Shown here piece by piece: positions 18,530-26,645 of a stretch of 64,000 bases of DNA (position 1 is its first letter; the number at the start of each line of letters is the position of its first letter). The translations under genes were made by a program, and so were the position numbers. Source of the DNA: Agromyces sp. SYSU T00194 (GTDB taxonomy: Bacteria; Actinomycetota; Actinomycetes; Actinomycetales; Microbacteriaceae); assembly GCF_040496035.1 (NCBI RefSeq), contig NZ_JBEPJZ010000001.1, positions 682,001 through 746,000 on the forward strand, read 5' to 3'. The notes beneath the pieces are model-generated. The model saw nothing but the letters and a program-made list of their open reading frames with translations, searched no databases and had not been told where the DNA came from.

Positions 18530-19492
18530 ATGGCGGTGCACGGGTCGGGCAGCCGGATGCCCTGGGGCGAGGTTCCCGCCAGCCTGCGCGCGGCCGTCGA
18601 GGACGTGCTCGGGTCGCGCGTCGTCTCGGCCGACAGCCAGTCCGCCGGGTTCTCCCCCGGCTCCGCCGACCGCGTCGTGACCGCGGACGGGAGGCGCGCG
18701 TTCGTGAAGACCGCGTCGGCCGCGATCAACGCCCGGGCGGTCGAGCTGCACCGCCAGGAGGCGGCGATCGCCGCGGCGCTTCCGGCGCACCTGCCGACAC
18801 CGGGCGTACTCGGCGTCATCGACCGCGGCGACTGGATCGCCGTCGTCTTCGAGGACGTCGCGGGGCGGCATCCGCACACCCCCTGGCAGCGCGACGAGGT
18901 GATCGCCGTGCTCGACGCGCTCGACGCGCTGACCTCGCGGCCGGCCCCGCCGGAGCTCGCCACGACCCTGCCGCGGGTGCCCGACGCGATCGGCCACGAC
19001 CTACGGGGCTTCGAGCGCCTCGCCGCGGACCCCGGGCGCCTGCCGGCGCTCGCGCCCGACGACGACGCGTGGGTGCGCACCCGCCTCGACCGGCTCGCCG
19101 CGATGGCGATCGAGCTCCTCGGGGAGATCGGTGGCGACCGGCTCGCCCACCTCGACGCGCGGGCCGACAACCTGCTCGTCACCCCGGCCGGCGAGGTCGT
19201 GCTGGTCGACTGGCCGTGGGCTGCGGTCGGCGCCGCCTGGTTCGACGCGTTCCTGCTGCTCGTCAACGTGCGCCTGTACGACCCGGCCGCGGACGTGGAG
19301 GCGCTGCTCGCGGAGCATCCGGTCTTCGCGGGCCTCGACCCCGACACCGCCACGCGCACGATCGCGGGCTTCACAGGGTTCTGCCTCGACGCGGCCGGGC
19401 AGCCCGAGGTGCCGGCGATCCCGACCCTCCGCCGCTTCCAGCTCGACCAGGGCCTCGCGGGCCTCGCCTGGCTCCGCGAGCGGATGCCCTGA
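18530..19492 (+). CDS. Aminoglycoside phosphotransferase-family protein
   Basis: 320 aa kinase-like protein. The Lys of the nucleotide site is in AFVKTAS (about residue 60), the catalytic loop is HLDARADNLLV, a variant of HGDLHPGN with Asp and Asn kept, and the metal-binding Asp is in VLVDWPWA. This is the APH/choline-kinase fold; substrates range from antibiotics to sugars and amino alcohols and cannot be predicted here. Start 18530 fits a leaderless promoter; a second in-frame ATG lies at 18557. The gene is followed by two palindromic repeats. Confidence 0.8.
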   Translation: MAVHGSGSRMPWGEVPASLRAAVEDVLGSRVVSADSQSAGFSPGSADRVVTADGRRAFVKTASAAINARAVELHRQEAAIAAALPAHLPTPGVLGVIDRGDWIAVVFEDVAGRHPHTPWQRDEVIAVLDALDALTSRPAPPELATTLPRVPDAIGHDLRGFERLAADPGRLPALAPDDDAWVRTRLDRLAAMAIELLGEIGGDRLAHLDARADNLLVTPAGEVVLVDWPWAAVGAAWFDAFLLLVNVRLYDPAADVEALLAEHPVFAGLDPDTATRTIAGFTGFCLDAAGQPEVPAIPTLRRFQLDQGLAGLAWLRERMP

Positions 19493-19542
19493 CGCATCCG
19501 CCCGCCCCGCCACCCCCAGCCCGCCACCCGCCGCCACGTGCC

Positions 19543-19600
19543 GAGACCCGTCGAAAAACTGCGGTCCCAGCGCGCAGAGCGCAGCTTCTTGACGGGTCTC
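19543..19600. repeat. 58-bp palindromic repeat, copy 1
   Basis: Arms GAGACCCGTCGAAAAACTGCG and CGCAGCTTCTTGACGGGTCTC can pair over about 20 bp around a 16-nt centre (GTCCCAGCGCGCAGAG). The pairing is imperfect near CTTCTTG. A near-identical copy lies 73 bp downstream in the same orientation. It may act as a strong bidirectional terminator or belong to a REP-like repeat family. Confidence 0.85.
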
Positions 19601-19615
19601 ACCCAGCCCCACCGC

Positions 19616-19673
19616 GAGAGCCGTCGAAAAACTGCGGTCCCAGCGCGCAGAGCGCAGCTTTTCGACGGGTCTC
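19616..19673. repeat. 58-bp palindromic repeat, copy 2
   Basis: Same sequence as copy 1 except for a few bases: the left end has GAGAG instead of GAGAC, and the right arm CGCAGCTTTTCGACGGGTC pairs better than in copy 1. The centre is identical. It lies between the phosphotransferase gene and the sheath gene. Confidence 0.85.
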
Positions 19674-19742
19674 GCCACGGCCCGGCGCGGCGACCCTCGT
19701 AGACTCGGGGGAACGCACCGCACCGCGAGGGGAGGGCGCCGC

Positions 19743-20927
19743 GTGACCGACCGGAGGCTGTCGCCCGGGGTCTTCGTGCGCGAGGTCCCGCAGCCGGGGC
19801 CGCCCCCGATCACGCCGGTCGAGACCTCCGTCACCGGATTCGTCGGCGGCGCGACGCGCGGCCCGCGCGACTCGCCCGTGCCGATCCGCAGCTGGGGCGA
19901 GTTCGAGCGCGCCTTCGGACCGCTCACGTCGCGCAGCCACCTCGGCTACTCCGTGCGCGACTTCTTCCGCAACGGCGGGCGCCGGGCGATCGTGGTGCGC
20001 GTCGGCGACGACGACGGCTCGGTCGCCGACGACGACCTGCTCGGGGCGACGGATGCCACGGGCATCCGCGCCCTCGCCGTGTCGGAGCACGTCGGCCTCG
20101 TGGTCGTGCCGCCGAACGGCTCCCCGGGTGTCGCCCGGCGGGGCGACCCGCTCGCCGCGCTCGAGCTCAGCGCACCCGTCGTCGCGGCCGTCGTCGACTT
20201 CGCCTCCCGGCGCCGTGCGATGGCGGTGCTCGACGCGCCCGCCGGCCTCGATCCCCGTTCGGTCGGCGCCGCCGACCTCGCGCACCTTCCCGACAGCCCG
20301 GACGCGGCCGTCTACGCGCCGCGCGTGACGGGCGCCGATCCGCTGCGGGCCGCCGACACCCTGCGCGCGCCGTCGGGTGCGATCGCGGGCCTGTTCGCAC
20401 GCACCGATGCGACCCACGGGGTGTGGAAGGCGCCGGCGGGAACGGATGCCACCCTGGCGGGCATCGGCGGCCTCGCGACGTCGATGCGCGACGACGACAT
20501 CGGCCGTCTCACCGACCTGCGGGTGAACGCGCTGCGGCAGGCGACCGACGGATCGGTGCTCGTCTGGGGGGCGCGCACGCACTCGTCCGACCGCGAGTGG
20601 CGCTACGTGCCGGTGCGCCGCACGGTGAACTTCCTCGAGGAGAGCATCGAGCGCGGGCTCGCCTGGACGGTGTTCGAGCAGAACGACGCGAACCTGCAGG
20701 CGCGCGTGCGCGCCATGGTCGCGGACTTCCTCGACGGGCTGTTCCGGGCGGGCGCGTTCCGGGGCACCGCCCCGGACGACGCCTGCTTCGTGCGCGCAGA
20801 CTCGACCACGACCACGCCGGCCGACGTCGCCGCGGGGCGGCTGCACGTGGTGATCGGCGTCGCACTGGTCGCGCCGGCCGAGTTCACCGTGATCACCGTC
20901 ACGGCCCGTACCGCCGTCGCGCCCTGA
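19743..20927 (+). CDS. Phage-tail/contractile-injection sheath-like protein, orphan
   Basis: 394 aa, tail sheath family. The N-terminus PGVFVREVP...TSVTGFVGGATRGP is the classic start of contractile tail sheath proteins. Residues about 45-80 read WGEFERAFGPL...GYSVRDFFRNGGRRAIVVRV, also typical. The C-terminal half ends in the sheath fold with FLEESIERGLAWTVFEQND and a final beta-strand region. GTG 19743 is preceded by GAGGGGAGGGC. Sheath proteins assemble around a tube in phage tails, type VI secretion and extracellular contractile injection systems, but no tube, baseplate, spike or AAA gene is in this window. It sits between palindromic repeats and a convergent gene of unknown function. Confidence 0.85.
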   Translation: MTDRRLSPGVFVREVPQPGPPPITPVETSVTGFVGGATRGPRDSPVPIRSWGEFERAFGPLTSRSHLGYSVRDFFRNGGRRAIVVRVGDDDGSVADDDLLGATDATGIRALAVSEHVGLVVVPPNGSPGVARRGDPLAALELSAPVVAAVVDFASRRRAMAVLDAPAGLDPRSVGAADLAHLPDSPDAAVYAPRVTGADPLRAADTLRAPSGAIAGLFARTDATHGVWKAPAGTDATLAGIGGLATSMRDDDIGRLTDLRVNALRQATDGSVLVWGARTHSSDREWRYVPVRRTVNFLEESIERGLAWTVFEQNDANLQARVRAMVADFLDGLFRAGAFRGTAPDDACFVRADSTTTTPADVAAGRLHVVIGVALVAPAEFTVITVTARTAVAP

Positions 20928-20952
20928 GCGGGCTCCGGCCCCGAGGCACGCG

Positions 20953-21594
20953 TCAGTCGGCGTGCTGCGCACCGTCGGCAGCCTCGCGCGACTGCTTCAC
21001 CTCGAACGCCACCTCGCGCATGAGCAGCCGCATGCGCCGCTCGCGCCCCTGCTCGTAGTCGGGGTCCTGCTCGTACCGGTGCCAGGTCTCGGCCGTGCGC
21101 CGCGCGATCTCCCCACCGATCTCGGCCCACGCATCGTCGCGCGCGAGCTTCACGAGCACCTGCACCGACTGGTCGGAGTCGCGGATGACCCGCAGCCTGG
21201 CCGCGACCGCCTGGTTGACCTCCTCGCGGTGCTCGAGGTTGCGCAGGTCGCGCGAGCGGTAGTCGTGCTCGTGCGCGGCCTTGCCGGGCAGGCTGAAGGC
21301 CTTGCGCTTGACCGCGTGGACCCGTTCGGCCGAGCCTTCGAGCTCCTCGACGAGGTCATCCAGGATCTCGCGTGCGACCGTCTCGTAGCGCTCGCCGTCG
21401 AACGCGTCCTCGCCGCGGAGCGCACCGACGATGATGCGGTTCTTCAGGGTGAGCCGCGCGCTGTAGCGGGCGACCATCACGCCGTCGTCGATGACGTGCT
21501 CGAGCAGCGGCTGGTCGGGGTTGATCTCCGGCGCCCGGTACGGCTCCATCTTGAACCGCTTGGGTCGGCGGCGGAACAGGTCTGCCCAGCCCAT
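20953..21594 (-). CDS. Conserved-looking hypothetical protein, charged, unknown function
   Basis: 213 aa from ATG 21592-21594, with GGAAGGGGG immediately upstream; an ATG at 21615 is possible but lies before that ribosome site. The protein starts MGWADLFRRRPKRFK, is rich in Arg, Glu and Asp, has no signal peptide or membrane span, and is probably mostly helical, for example residues 75-130. I do not recognise a family. It follows the amidase gene by about 70 bp on the same strand and may be transcribed with it. The convergent sheath gene ends 25 bp away. Confidence 0.7.
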   Translation of the reverse strand: MGWADLFRRRPKRFKMEPYRAPEINPDQPLLEHVIDDGVMVARYSARLTLKNRIIVGALRGEDAFDGERYETVAREILDDLVEELEGSAERVHAVKRKAFSLPGKAAHEHDYRSRDLRNLEHREEVNQAVAARLRVIRDSDQSVQVLVKLARDDAWAEIGGEIARRTAETWHRYEQDPDYEQGRERRMRLLMREVAFEVKQSREAADGAQHAD

Positions 21595-21665
21595 CACCGA
21601 CCCCCTTCCCGACATGCGACGCGCTCCACGCAAGCGTAGCGCCGGGTGCCGGGCGGATGCCCCGG

Positions 21666-23393
21666 TCAGCGTCCCACGAGCGGCGGCGTGCGCGGCGGCG
21701 ACGTGCGGCGCGCGCCGGTCGCCTCGAACGCCGCGGCGAGCGCCAGCAGCGCCGTGTCGTCGTAGGCGCGGCCGGCGAACGTGAGGCCCACGGGCATCCC
21801 GATGTCGGCCATGGTCCCCATCGGAACGGTGACCGTCGGGATGCCGAGGTGCCGGGGCACGAGATTGCCGTTGGCGACCCAGGTGCCGTTGCGCCAGGCC
21901 AGGTCGGCGGAGCCTTCCGACACGTCGGCGTCCGCCGGGCCCACGTCGGCCACCGCCGGGAACACGACCGCGTCGAGGCCGAGCCCGTCCATCCACGCCT
22001 CGAGGTCGACGCGCCGGGTCTCCTCGAGGCCGCGCAGCCCGTCTTCGAGATGCGGGATGTCGGCGAGGGCGCGTCCGGGGTGCGCGGCCACGTGCGCGGG
22101 GTACTCGGCGATGTCGTCGTCGAACCCGGTGTAGCGGTCGGGCAGCGCGCCCTCGGGTTGCGGGAAGATCTGCGCGCCGTCGACGTCGGCGAGGCCGGGC
22201 AGCGCCGGGTCGCCGTTGGCGGCGAGGAAGTCGTCCCACGCCCAGGCCGACAGGTCGACGATCTCGTGGTGCAGGAACTCCGGGCTCACGAGCCCGCGCG
22301 TGCACACGGTGGGCGCGCCCGGCCGGTCGCCCTCGTAGTTCGTGACGGCGGGGAAGTCGACCTCGACGACCTCGGCGCCGGCGGCCTCGAGGTCGCGGCG
22401 CGCGGCCTGCCAGAGCTCGATCACCGACGCGCGGGTCTCGATGCGACGGCCGGTCGGGCCGCCGATGCCCGGCCGGTCGGCGGTGCCGGCCTCGGAGTCG
22501 GCGTTCACGTACATGCGCGGCACGCCGAAGCGCCGCCCCGCGAGCGCGGCGCGCGCCCCCGAGGCATCCGCCCCACCCGGCGCCAGCGCCGCGTACGACG
22601 CCGGCCGCACCTCGGAGGCGGGCGGCAGCTCCACCCACGGCTGCGCGCGCCAGAAGTCGCCGCGCGTCTCGGGGTCGTCGGCGACGATGACGTCGAGCAC
22701 CGCGAGCAGGTCGGCCATGGTGCGGGTCTGGGGCACGACGACGTCCATGGTGGGCACGAGCGGCCAGTTGCCGCGCACCGAGATGACGCCGCGCGAGGGC
22801 GTGTAGGCGCAGAGCGCGTTGTTCGACGCGGGCGCGCGGCCCGACGACCAGGTCTCCTCGCCGAGTCCGAACGCGGCGAATGACGCGGCGGTCGCGGTGC
22901 CCGACCCGTTCGACGAGCCCGACGCGAACGCCGCGGTGAGGTAGTCGGCGTTGTACGGGCTCTCGGCGCGGCCGTAGACCCCGCGCTGCATGCCGCCGTT
23001 GGCCATGGGCGGCATGTTCGTCAGGCCCAGGCAGATCGCCCCGCCCGCGCGCAGCCGCGAGATCGCGAACGCGTCGTCGCCCGCCACGAGATCGGCGAAC
23101 GCGGGGCTGCCCGCCGCGACGGTGAGCCCGCGCACCGCGTACGAGTCCTTGGCGGTGTACGGAATGCCGTCGAGCGGCCCGAGCACCTCGCCGCGCGCGC
23201 GGCGGGCGTCCGATGCACGCGCCTCGTCGAGCGCCTCGGGGTTCGGCACGACCACGGCGTTCAGGCGGATGCCGCCGCGATCGAAGTACGCGATGCGCGC
23301 GAGGTACGCCAGCACGAGCTGCTCGCTCGTCGCGCGGCCGTCCTCCAGCGCGGCCCGCAGGTCGGCGATGGACGCCTCGTGCACCTCGATCAT
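21666..23393 (-). CDS. Amidase signature family hydrolase
   Basis: 575 aa. Amidase-signature Ser-cisSer-Lys machinery is visible: Lys in PYTAKDSY (about residue 82), the glycine/serine-rich loop GSSNGSGTATA (about 158-168), and the nucleophile region EETWSSGRAPAS. Length is somewhat above the usual 450-500 aa, with an extra C-terminal half containing the FAGRAYDDTALL end typical of the family. The ATG overlaps the stop of the agmatine deiminase gene by 4 bp, so the two are co-translated. It may act on an amide produced by that enzyme, which is inference; the real substrate is unknown. Confidence 0.88.
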   Translation of the reverse strand: MIEVHEASIADLRAALEDGRATSEQLVLAYLARIAYFDRGGIRLNAVVVPNPEALDEARASDARRARGEVLGPLDGIPYTAKDSYAVRGLTVAAGSPAFADLVAGDDAFAISRLRAGGAICLGLTNMPPMANGGMQRGVYGRAESPYNADYLTAAFASGSSNGSGTATAASFAAFGLGEETWSSGRAPASNNALCAYTPSRGVISVRGNWPLVPTMDVVVPQTRTMADLLAVLDVIVADDPETRGDFWRAQPWVELPPASEVRPASYAALAPGGADASGARAALAGRRFGVPRMYVNADSEAGTADRPGIGGPTGRRIETRASVIELWQAARRDLEAAGAEVVEVDFPAVTNYEGDRPGAPTVCTRGLVSPEFLHHEIVDLSAWAWDDFLAANGDPALPGLADVDGAQIFPQPEGALPDRYTGFDDDIAEYPAHVAAHPGRALADIPHLEDGLRGLEETRRVDLEAWMDGLGLDAVVFPAVADVGPADADVSEGSADLAWRNGTWVANGNLVPRHLGIPTVTVPMGTMADIGMPVGLTFAGRAYDDTALLALAAAFEATGARRTSPPRTPPLVGR

Positions 23394-24463
23394 CGGGCGC
23401 CTCCCTCGGTACCCGCAGCGGCTCCGCCGGCACCGCCGGCACCCACGGCCGGCTGCTGCTGCGTGATGCAGTGGATGCCCCCGCCGCGGGCCAGGATCTC
23501 CCGCGCGTCGACGGTGACGACCTCCCGCCCGGGGTACGCGTCGGCCAGGATCTCGGCTGCCGCCGCATCCGCCCGCTCCTCGCCGTAGCCGCAGGCGATG
23601 ACGCCGCCGTTGACGACGAGGTGGTTCACGTAGCTGTAGTCGACGAAGCCGTGCTCGTCGCGCAGCGTCGCGGGTGCGGGCAGGTCGATGATGTCGAATC
23701 GGCGCCCCGCGGCATCCGTCTGGGTCTCGAGGAAGGCCCGCAGCTCGCGGGTGACCTCGAAGTCGGGGTGCTCGGGGTCGTTCTGGGCGTGCAGCAGCAG
23801 GCGGCCGGGCGAGGGGATCGTCGCGACCATGTCGACGTGGCCGCGGGTACCGAAGTCGTCGTAGTCGCGGGTGAGGCCGCGGGGCAGCCAGATCACCTTG
23901 GTCGCGCCGATGGTGCGCGCGAGCTCAGCCTCGACACGGGCCTTGTCGGCGTAGGGGTTGCGACCCGGGTCGAGCTGCACGGTCTCGGTGACGAGCACGG
24001 TGCCCTCGCCGTCGACGTGGATCGCACCGCCCTCGTTCACGAGCATCGACGAGACCACGGGCACGTCGACCTGCCCGGCGACGAACCGCGCGATCTCGCG
24101 GTCGTGCTCCCAGCGCGCCCAGGCGGGGGCGCCCCAGCCGTTGAAGACCCAGTCGACCGCGCCCAGCGCGCCGTCGTCGCCGAGCACGAACGTGGGGCCC
24201 ATGTCGCGCATCCAGTAGTCGTCGAGCGGGGCCTCGACCTGCGCGATGTGGTCGCCCAGCATGCTGCGGGCGTGAGCGGATGCCACGGGGTCGACGACCA
24301 TCGTGACCGGCTCGAACTCCGCGACGGCGTGGGCCACCGCGGTCCACGCCTCGCGGGCGCGGTCACCGTCGGCCTCGGACTCGCCGAGGGTGAGGTTGGG
24401 GCGCGGGAACGCCATCCAGGTGCGCTCGTGCGGATCGGTCTCGGCGGGCATGCGCCAGGTCAT
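23390..24463 (-). CDS. aguA: Agmatine deiminase / peptidyl-arginine deiminase family
   Basis: 357 aa, guanidino-group-modifying superfamily. It should hydrolyse agmatine to N-carbamoylputrescine and ammonia. Family marks are ERTWMAFP near the N-terminus, the substrate region DDYWMRDMGPTFV, VNEGGAIHVDGEGT, and the catalytic Cys in GGGIHCITQQQP close to the C-terminus (about residue 334), followed by a Gly/Ala-rich tail. GGAGG precedes the ATG. It is the first gene of a minus-strand unit with the amidase, divergent from a TetR regulator, with a palindromic operator in its -10 region. Confidence 0.88.
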   Translation of the reverse strand: MTWRMPAETDPHERTWMAFPRPNLTLGESEADGDRAREAWTAVAHAVAEFEPVTMVVDPVASAHARSMLGDHIAQVEAPLDDYWMRDMGPTFVLGDDGALGAVDWVFNGWGAPAWARWEHDREIARFVAGQVDVPVVSSMLVNEGGAIHVDGEGTVLVTETVQLDPGRNPYADKARVEAELARTIGATKVIWLPRGLTRDYDDFGTRGHVDMVATIPSPGRLLLHAQNDPEHPDFEVTRELRAFLETQTDAAGRRFDIIDLPAPATLRDEHGFVDYSYVNHLVVNGGVIACGYGEERADAAAAEILADAYPGREVVTVDAREILARGGGIHCITQQQPAVGAGGAGGAAAGTEGGAR

Positions 24464-24489
24464 CGGGCCTCCTCGGGGCGTCGCTGTTG

Positions 24490-24505
24490 TTGATCATATG
24501 GTCAA
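24490..24505. promoter_or_regulatory. Palindromic TetR-type operator between agmatine deiminase and TetR genes
   Basis: TTGATCATATGGTCAA, a 16-bp palindrome with a single mismatched pair, in an otherwise GC-rich spacer. On the minus strand it contains TATGAT, a likely -10 box for the agmatine deiminase gene whose start is 27 bp away. Binding by the divergently encoded TetR protein would block that promoter. Confidence 0.6.
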
Positions 24506-24544
24506 TACCGGCGCGGCGCACCCCTTCATCGACAACTGTCTGCC

Positions 24545-24550
24545 TAGACT
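24545..24550 (+). promoter_or_regulatory. TAGACT -10 box of the TetR gene
   Basis: TAGACT ends 8 bases before the ATG at 24559 and no ribosome site is present, consistent with a leaderless or near-leaderless mRNA. The operator palindrome lies about 40 bp upstream. Confidence 0.4.
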
Positions 24551-24558
24551 CGTCTGCG

Positions 24559-25212
24559 ATGACACCACCGCTTCGCCGCCGCGCCGGCCGGAAGTCGCCC
24601 GAGGCGCGGGCCGAGCAGATCCAGGCCGCGGCCCGGTCGCTCGCGCTCGACCAGGGCCTCTCGGCGCTGACCCTCCGCGGCATCGCCGCGCGCATCGACG
24701 TGACGCCCGCTCTGGTCTCGCACTACCAGCCGAACATGGACGCGCTCGTCGCCACGACGTTCGCCTCGATCGTCTCCGAGGAGATCGAGGAGGTCGCCGC
24801 GATGCTCGCCGAGCTGCCGACGCCGACCGCACGGCTGTCGGCCGCGATCGACACGCTGCTCGACGCCGAACGCGACGACGTCACCGTCGTGTGGGTCGAG
24901 GCCTGGTCGATGGGCCGTCGCAGCGACGCGCTCGCGAGCGCCATCCGCGGCGAGATGGACGCCTGGCATGACGTGCTGCGCGAGCTCGTCGAGGCCGGCG
25001 TCGCCGCGGGCGAGTTCGAGACCGACACCCCCGACGCCGTCGCGTGGCAGCTGCTGGGCATGATCGACGGCCTCAACGCGCAGGCGCTCGTGCGCTGGGG
25101 CGACCCCGGCGAGCGCGGCTCGATGATCGGCCGCGCGGTCGAGGGGATGCTCGGGCTGGCGCGTGGGGCGCTCGGCGCGGGGGCCGGCGCCGACGTGGCA
25201 TCCGCCACCTGA
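24559..25212 (+). CDS. TetR/AcrR family transcriptional regulator
   Basis: 217 aa. The N-terminal helix-turn-helix spans roughly residues 15-60 (LTLRGIAARIDVTPALVSHYQPNMDALV). The C-terminal ligand and dimer domain is helical, with AWSMGRRSDALASAIRGEMD typical of regulators near polyamine and amino-acid genes. I start at 24559 rather than the upstream ATG at 24487, because the added residues would cross the operator and look non-coding. It most likely represses the divergent agmatine deiminase-amidase operon and possibly itself. Confidence 0.87.
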   Translation: MTPPLRRRAGRKSPEARAEQIQAAARSLALDQGLSALTLRGIAARIDVTPALVSHYQPNMDALVATTFASIVSEEIEEVAAMLAELPTPTARLSAAIDTLLDAERDDVTVVWVEAWSMGRRSDALASAIRGEMDAWHDVLRELVEAGVAAGEFETDTPDAVAWQLLGMIDGLNAQALVRWGDPGERGSMIGRAVEGMLGLARGALGAGAGADVASAT

Positions 25213-25267
25213 CCCCCCGGACCCGACACCCGTCGCGGGGCCGGGGTTTCGCGTAGCATTGCAGACG

Positions 25268-25289
25268 CACCGGGGCGCGGGCCCCGGTG
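25268..25289. terminator. GC-rich hairpin after the TetR gene
   Basis: CACCGGGGC and GCCCCGGTG form a 9-bp perfect stem with a GCGG tetraloop, followed by TTTCGC. It may terminate the TetR transcript. It could instead be in the 5' leader of the next gene, since a TAGCAT -10-like box lies at 25253-25258. Confidence 0.4.
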
Positions 25290-25328
25290 TTTCGCATCGG
25301 GCGGGGCGCCCGGAGATGGGGGCACGCC

Positions 25329-25865
25329 ATGAAGGACGCCGACGACACCGCACGCGACCACGCCGCACGCACCGATGAGGCAGCGACCGGCATGACCCGC
25401 CGTGCGCTCGCCAGGACCGCCGCCTGGTCGGTGCCCGTCGTGGCGCTCGCAACCGCGGTGCCGGCGTACGCCGCCAGCGACGGCGGTGGCGCGCCGACCC
25501 GCCCCGTGATCGTGACGGCTGACTGCGGCACGGGCGCGAACGGCTCGTTCCGCATCGACGCCGGCGTGCTCGCGGTCGGCGCGCAGATCCGGATCACGCT
25601 GAGCCACACGGGCAGCGGCTCCTTCTCGGCGACGCCGCAGTTCACGCACGCGGGAACGGGCAACGGGCCGTACATCGTCACGGGCACGGGCGCCGACTTC
25701 GACGGGGTCATCGACATCTCGTTCAGCCTCGGCAACCACGGCACCGGCACCGTCTCGATCTTCGTCGAGGGACTCGACGGCCTGGTGCTCGCCGGCGACA
25801 CCACGTCGGCCCTCACGATGCGCCGCGAGGGCCTCAGCCACGTCTACCGGTGCACCCGGGTCTGA
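25329..25865 (+). CDS. Secreted protein with Tat-like signal, paralogue 1
   Basis: 178 aa. A 22-residue hydrophilic lead is followed by TRRALARTAAWSVPVVAL and a cleavage-like AYAAS, matching the twin-arginine consensus (T-R-R-x-L-x-R). The mature domain of about 130 residues is beta-rich (TADCG, QIRITLSHTGSGSF, GVIDISFSLGNHG) and ends with a Cys four residues from the C-terminus (YRCTRV). I do not recognise a known domain. A paralogue of the same size and layout follows 146 bp downstream, so the pair arose by tandem duplication. Confidence 0.75.
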   Translation: MKDADDTARDHAARTDEAATGMTRRALARTAAWSVPVVALATAVPAYAASDGGGAPTRPVIVTADCGTGANGSFRIDAGVLAVGAQIRITLSHTGSGSFSATPQFTHAGTGNGPYIVTGTGADFDGVIDISFSLGNHGTGTVSIFVEGLDGLVLAGDTTSALTMRREGLSHVYRCTRV

Positions 25866-26011
25866 CCTCGGCTCCGTAGCGAGCGGACCCGATCGGCCGG
25901 AACACTGGTGCTCGGCGGGCGTGCTCCCCTACTCTGGGCGGAGCGCCGCGGCACGGATGCCCGATGCGCAGGTTCGACGGGCACACGACGCCTCAGACGG
26001 AGGAGCCACGC

Positions 26012-26539
26012 ATGCACGACGCAGCAGACGCACCACGCAGCACCGACGAGACGACGGGCCTCACCCGCCGCGCACTGACGCGGTCGGCCGCATGGTCGGT
26101 CCCCGCGATCGCCGTCGCGGCAACCGCGCCCGCGGTCGCTGCGTCGGCCGAGCTCCCGACCGTCGAGTTCCAGTTGTCGGTGTTCTGCAACACGGGCTTC
26201 CACCTCGACTATCGATTCAGCTCACAGCAGCCGATACCGGTCGGCGCCCAGCTCGCGTTCTCGGTGACCTCCGATGTCCCGGGAAGCCTCTTCGGCAGCC
26301 TGACCGGAATCCCCCATGACCCGACGCAGACACCCTACGTCTTGACCGGTGCCGGTGCGCCGAGGAGCCACAGCGGCGACGTCTACTCGCCGTTGCCCGA
26401 CGACACCGAGGCGCAGATCACCTTCACCCTCACCGCCATCAGCGGACTTCAACTCGGCGGCAGCACGTCGGTCGTGGCGCGCATGCGCAGGGACGCATCC
26501 GGCTCGTACGAGTGTCTGGCTCCGGGCAACTCCACCTGA
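26012..26539 (+). CDS. Secreted protein with Tat-like signal, paralogue 2
   Basis: 175 aa, with GGAGGAG before the ATG. The signal region TRRALTRSAAWSVPAIAVAA...AAS is nearly the same as in the upstream gene, while the mature part has diverged. Shared traits are a first Cys soon after cleavage (FCNTG), a PVGAQLAFSVTS strand matching the AVGAQIRITLSH strand of paralogue 1, and a terminal Cys (YECLAPG) that could form a disulfide with the first. Function unknown; probably surface-exposed or released. Confidence 0.75.
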   Translation: MHDAADAPRSTDETTGLTRRALTRSAAWSVPAIAVAATAPAVAASAELPTVEFQLSVFCNTGFHLDYRFSSQQPIPVGAQLAFSVTSDVPGSLFGSLTGIPHDPTQTPYVLTGAGAPRSHSGDVYSPLPDDTEAQITFTLTAISGLQLGGSTSVVARMRRDASGSYECLAPGNST

Positions 26540-26645
26540 CGCGGCGTCACAGCCGCCTCGAGCGCCGCGCCGGCGCTGCCGGTGTCGCCCGTCGCCGCTA
26601 CCGTGAGGGTGTCGGGCCACCCGAGCCCGGCAGGCGAGGAGCGGC

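Noticed and set aside
19743..20927. The sheath gene as part of a prophage
   Set aside because: No integrase, capsid, terminase or other tail gene and no att-like duplication is seen on either side.
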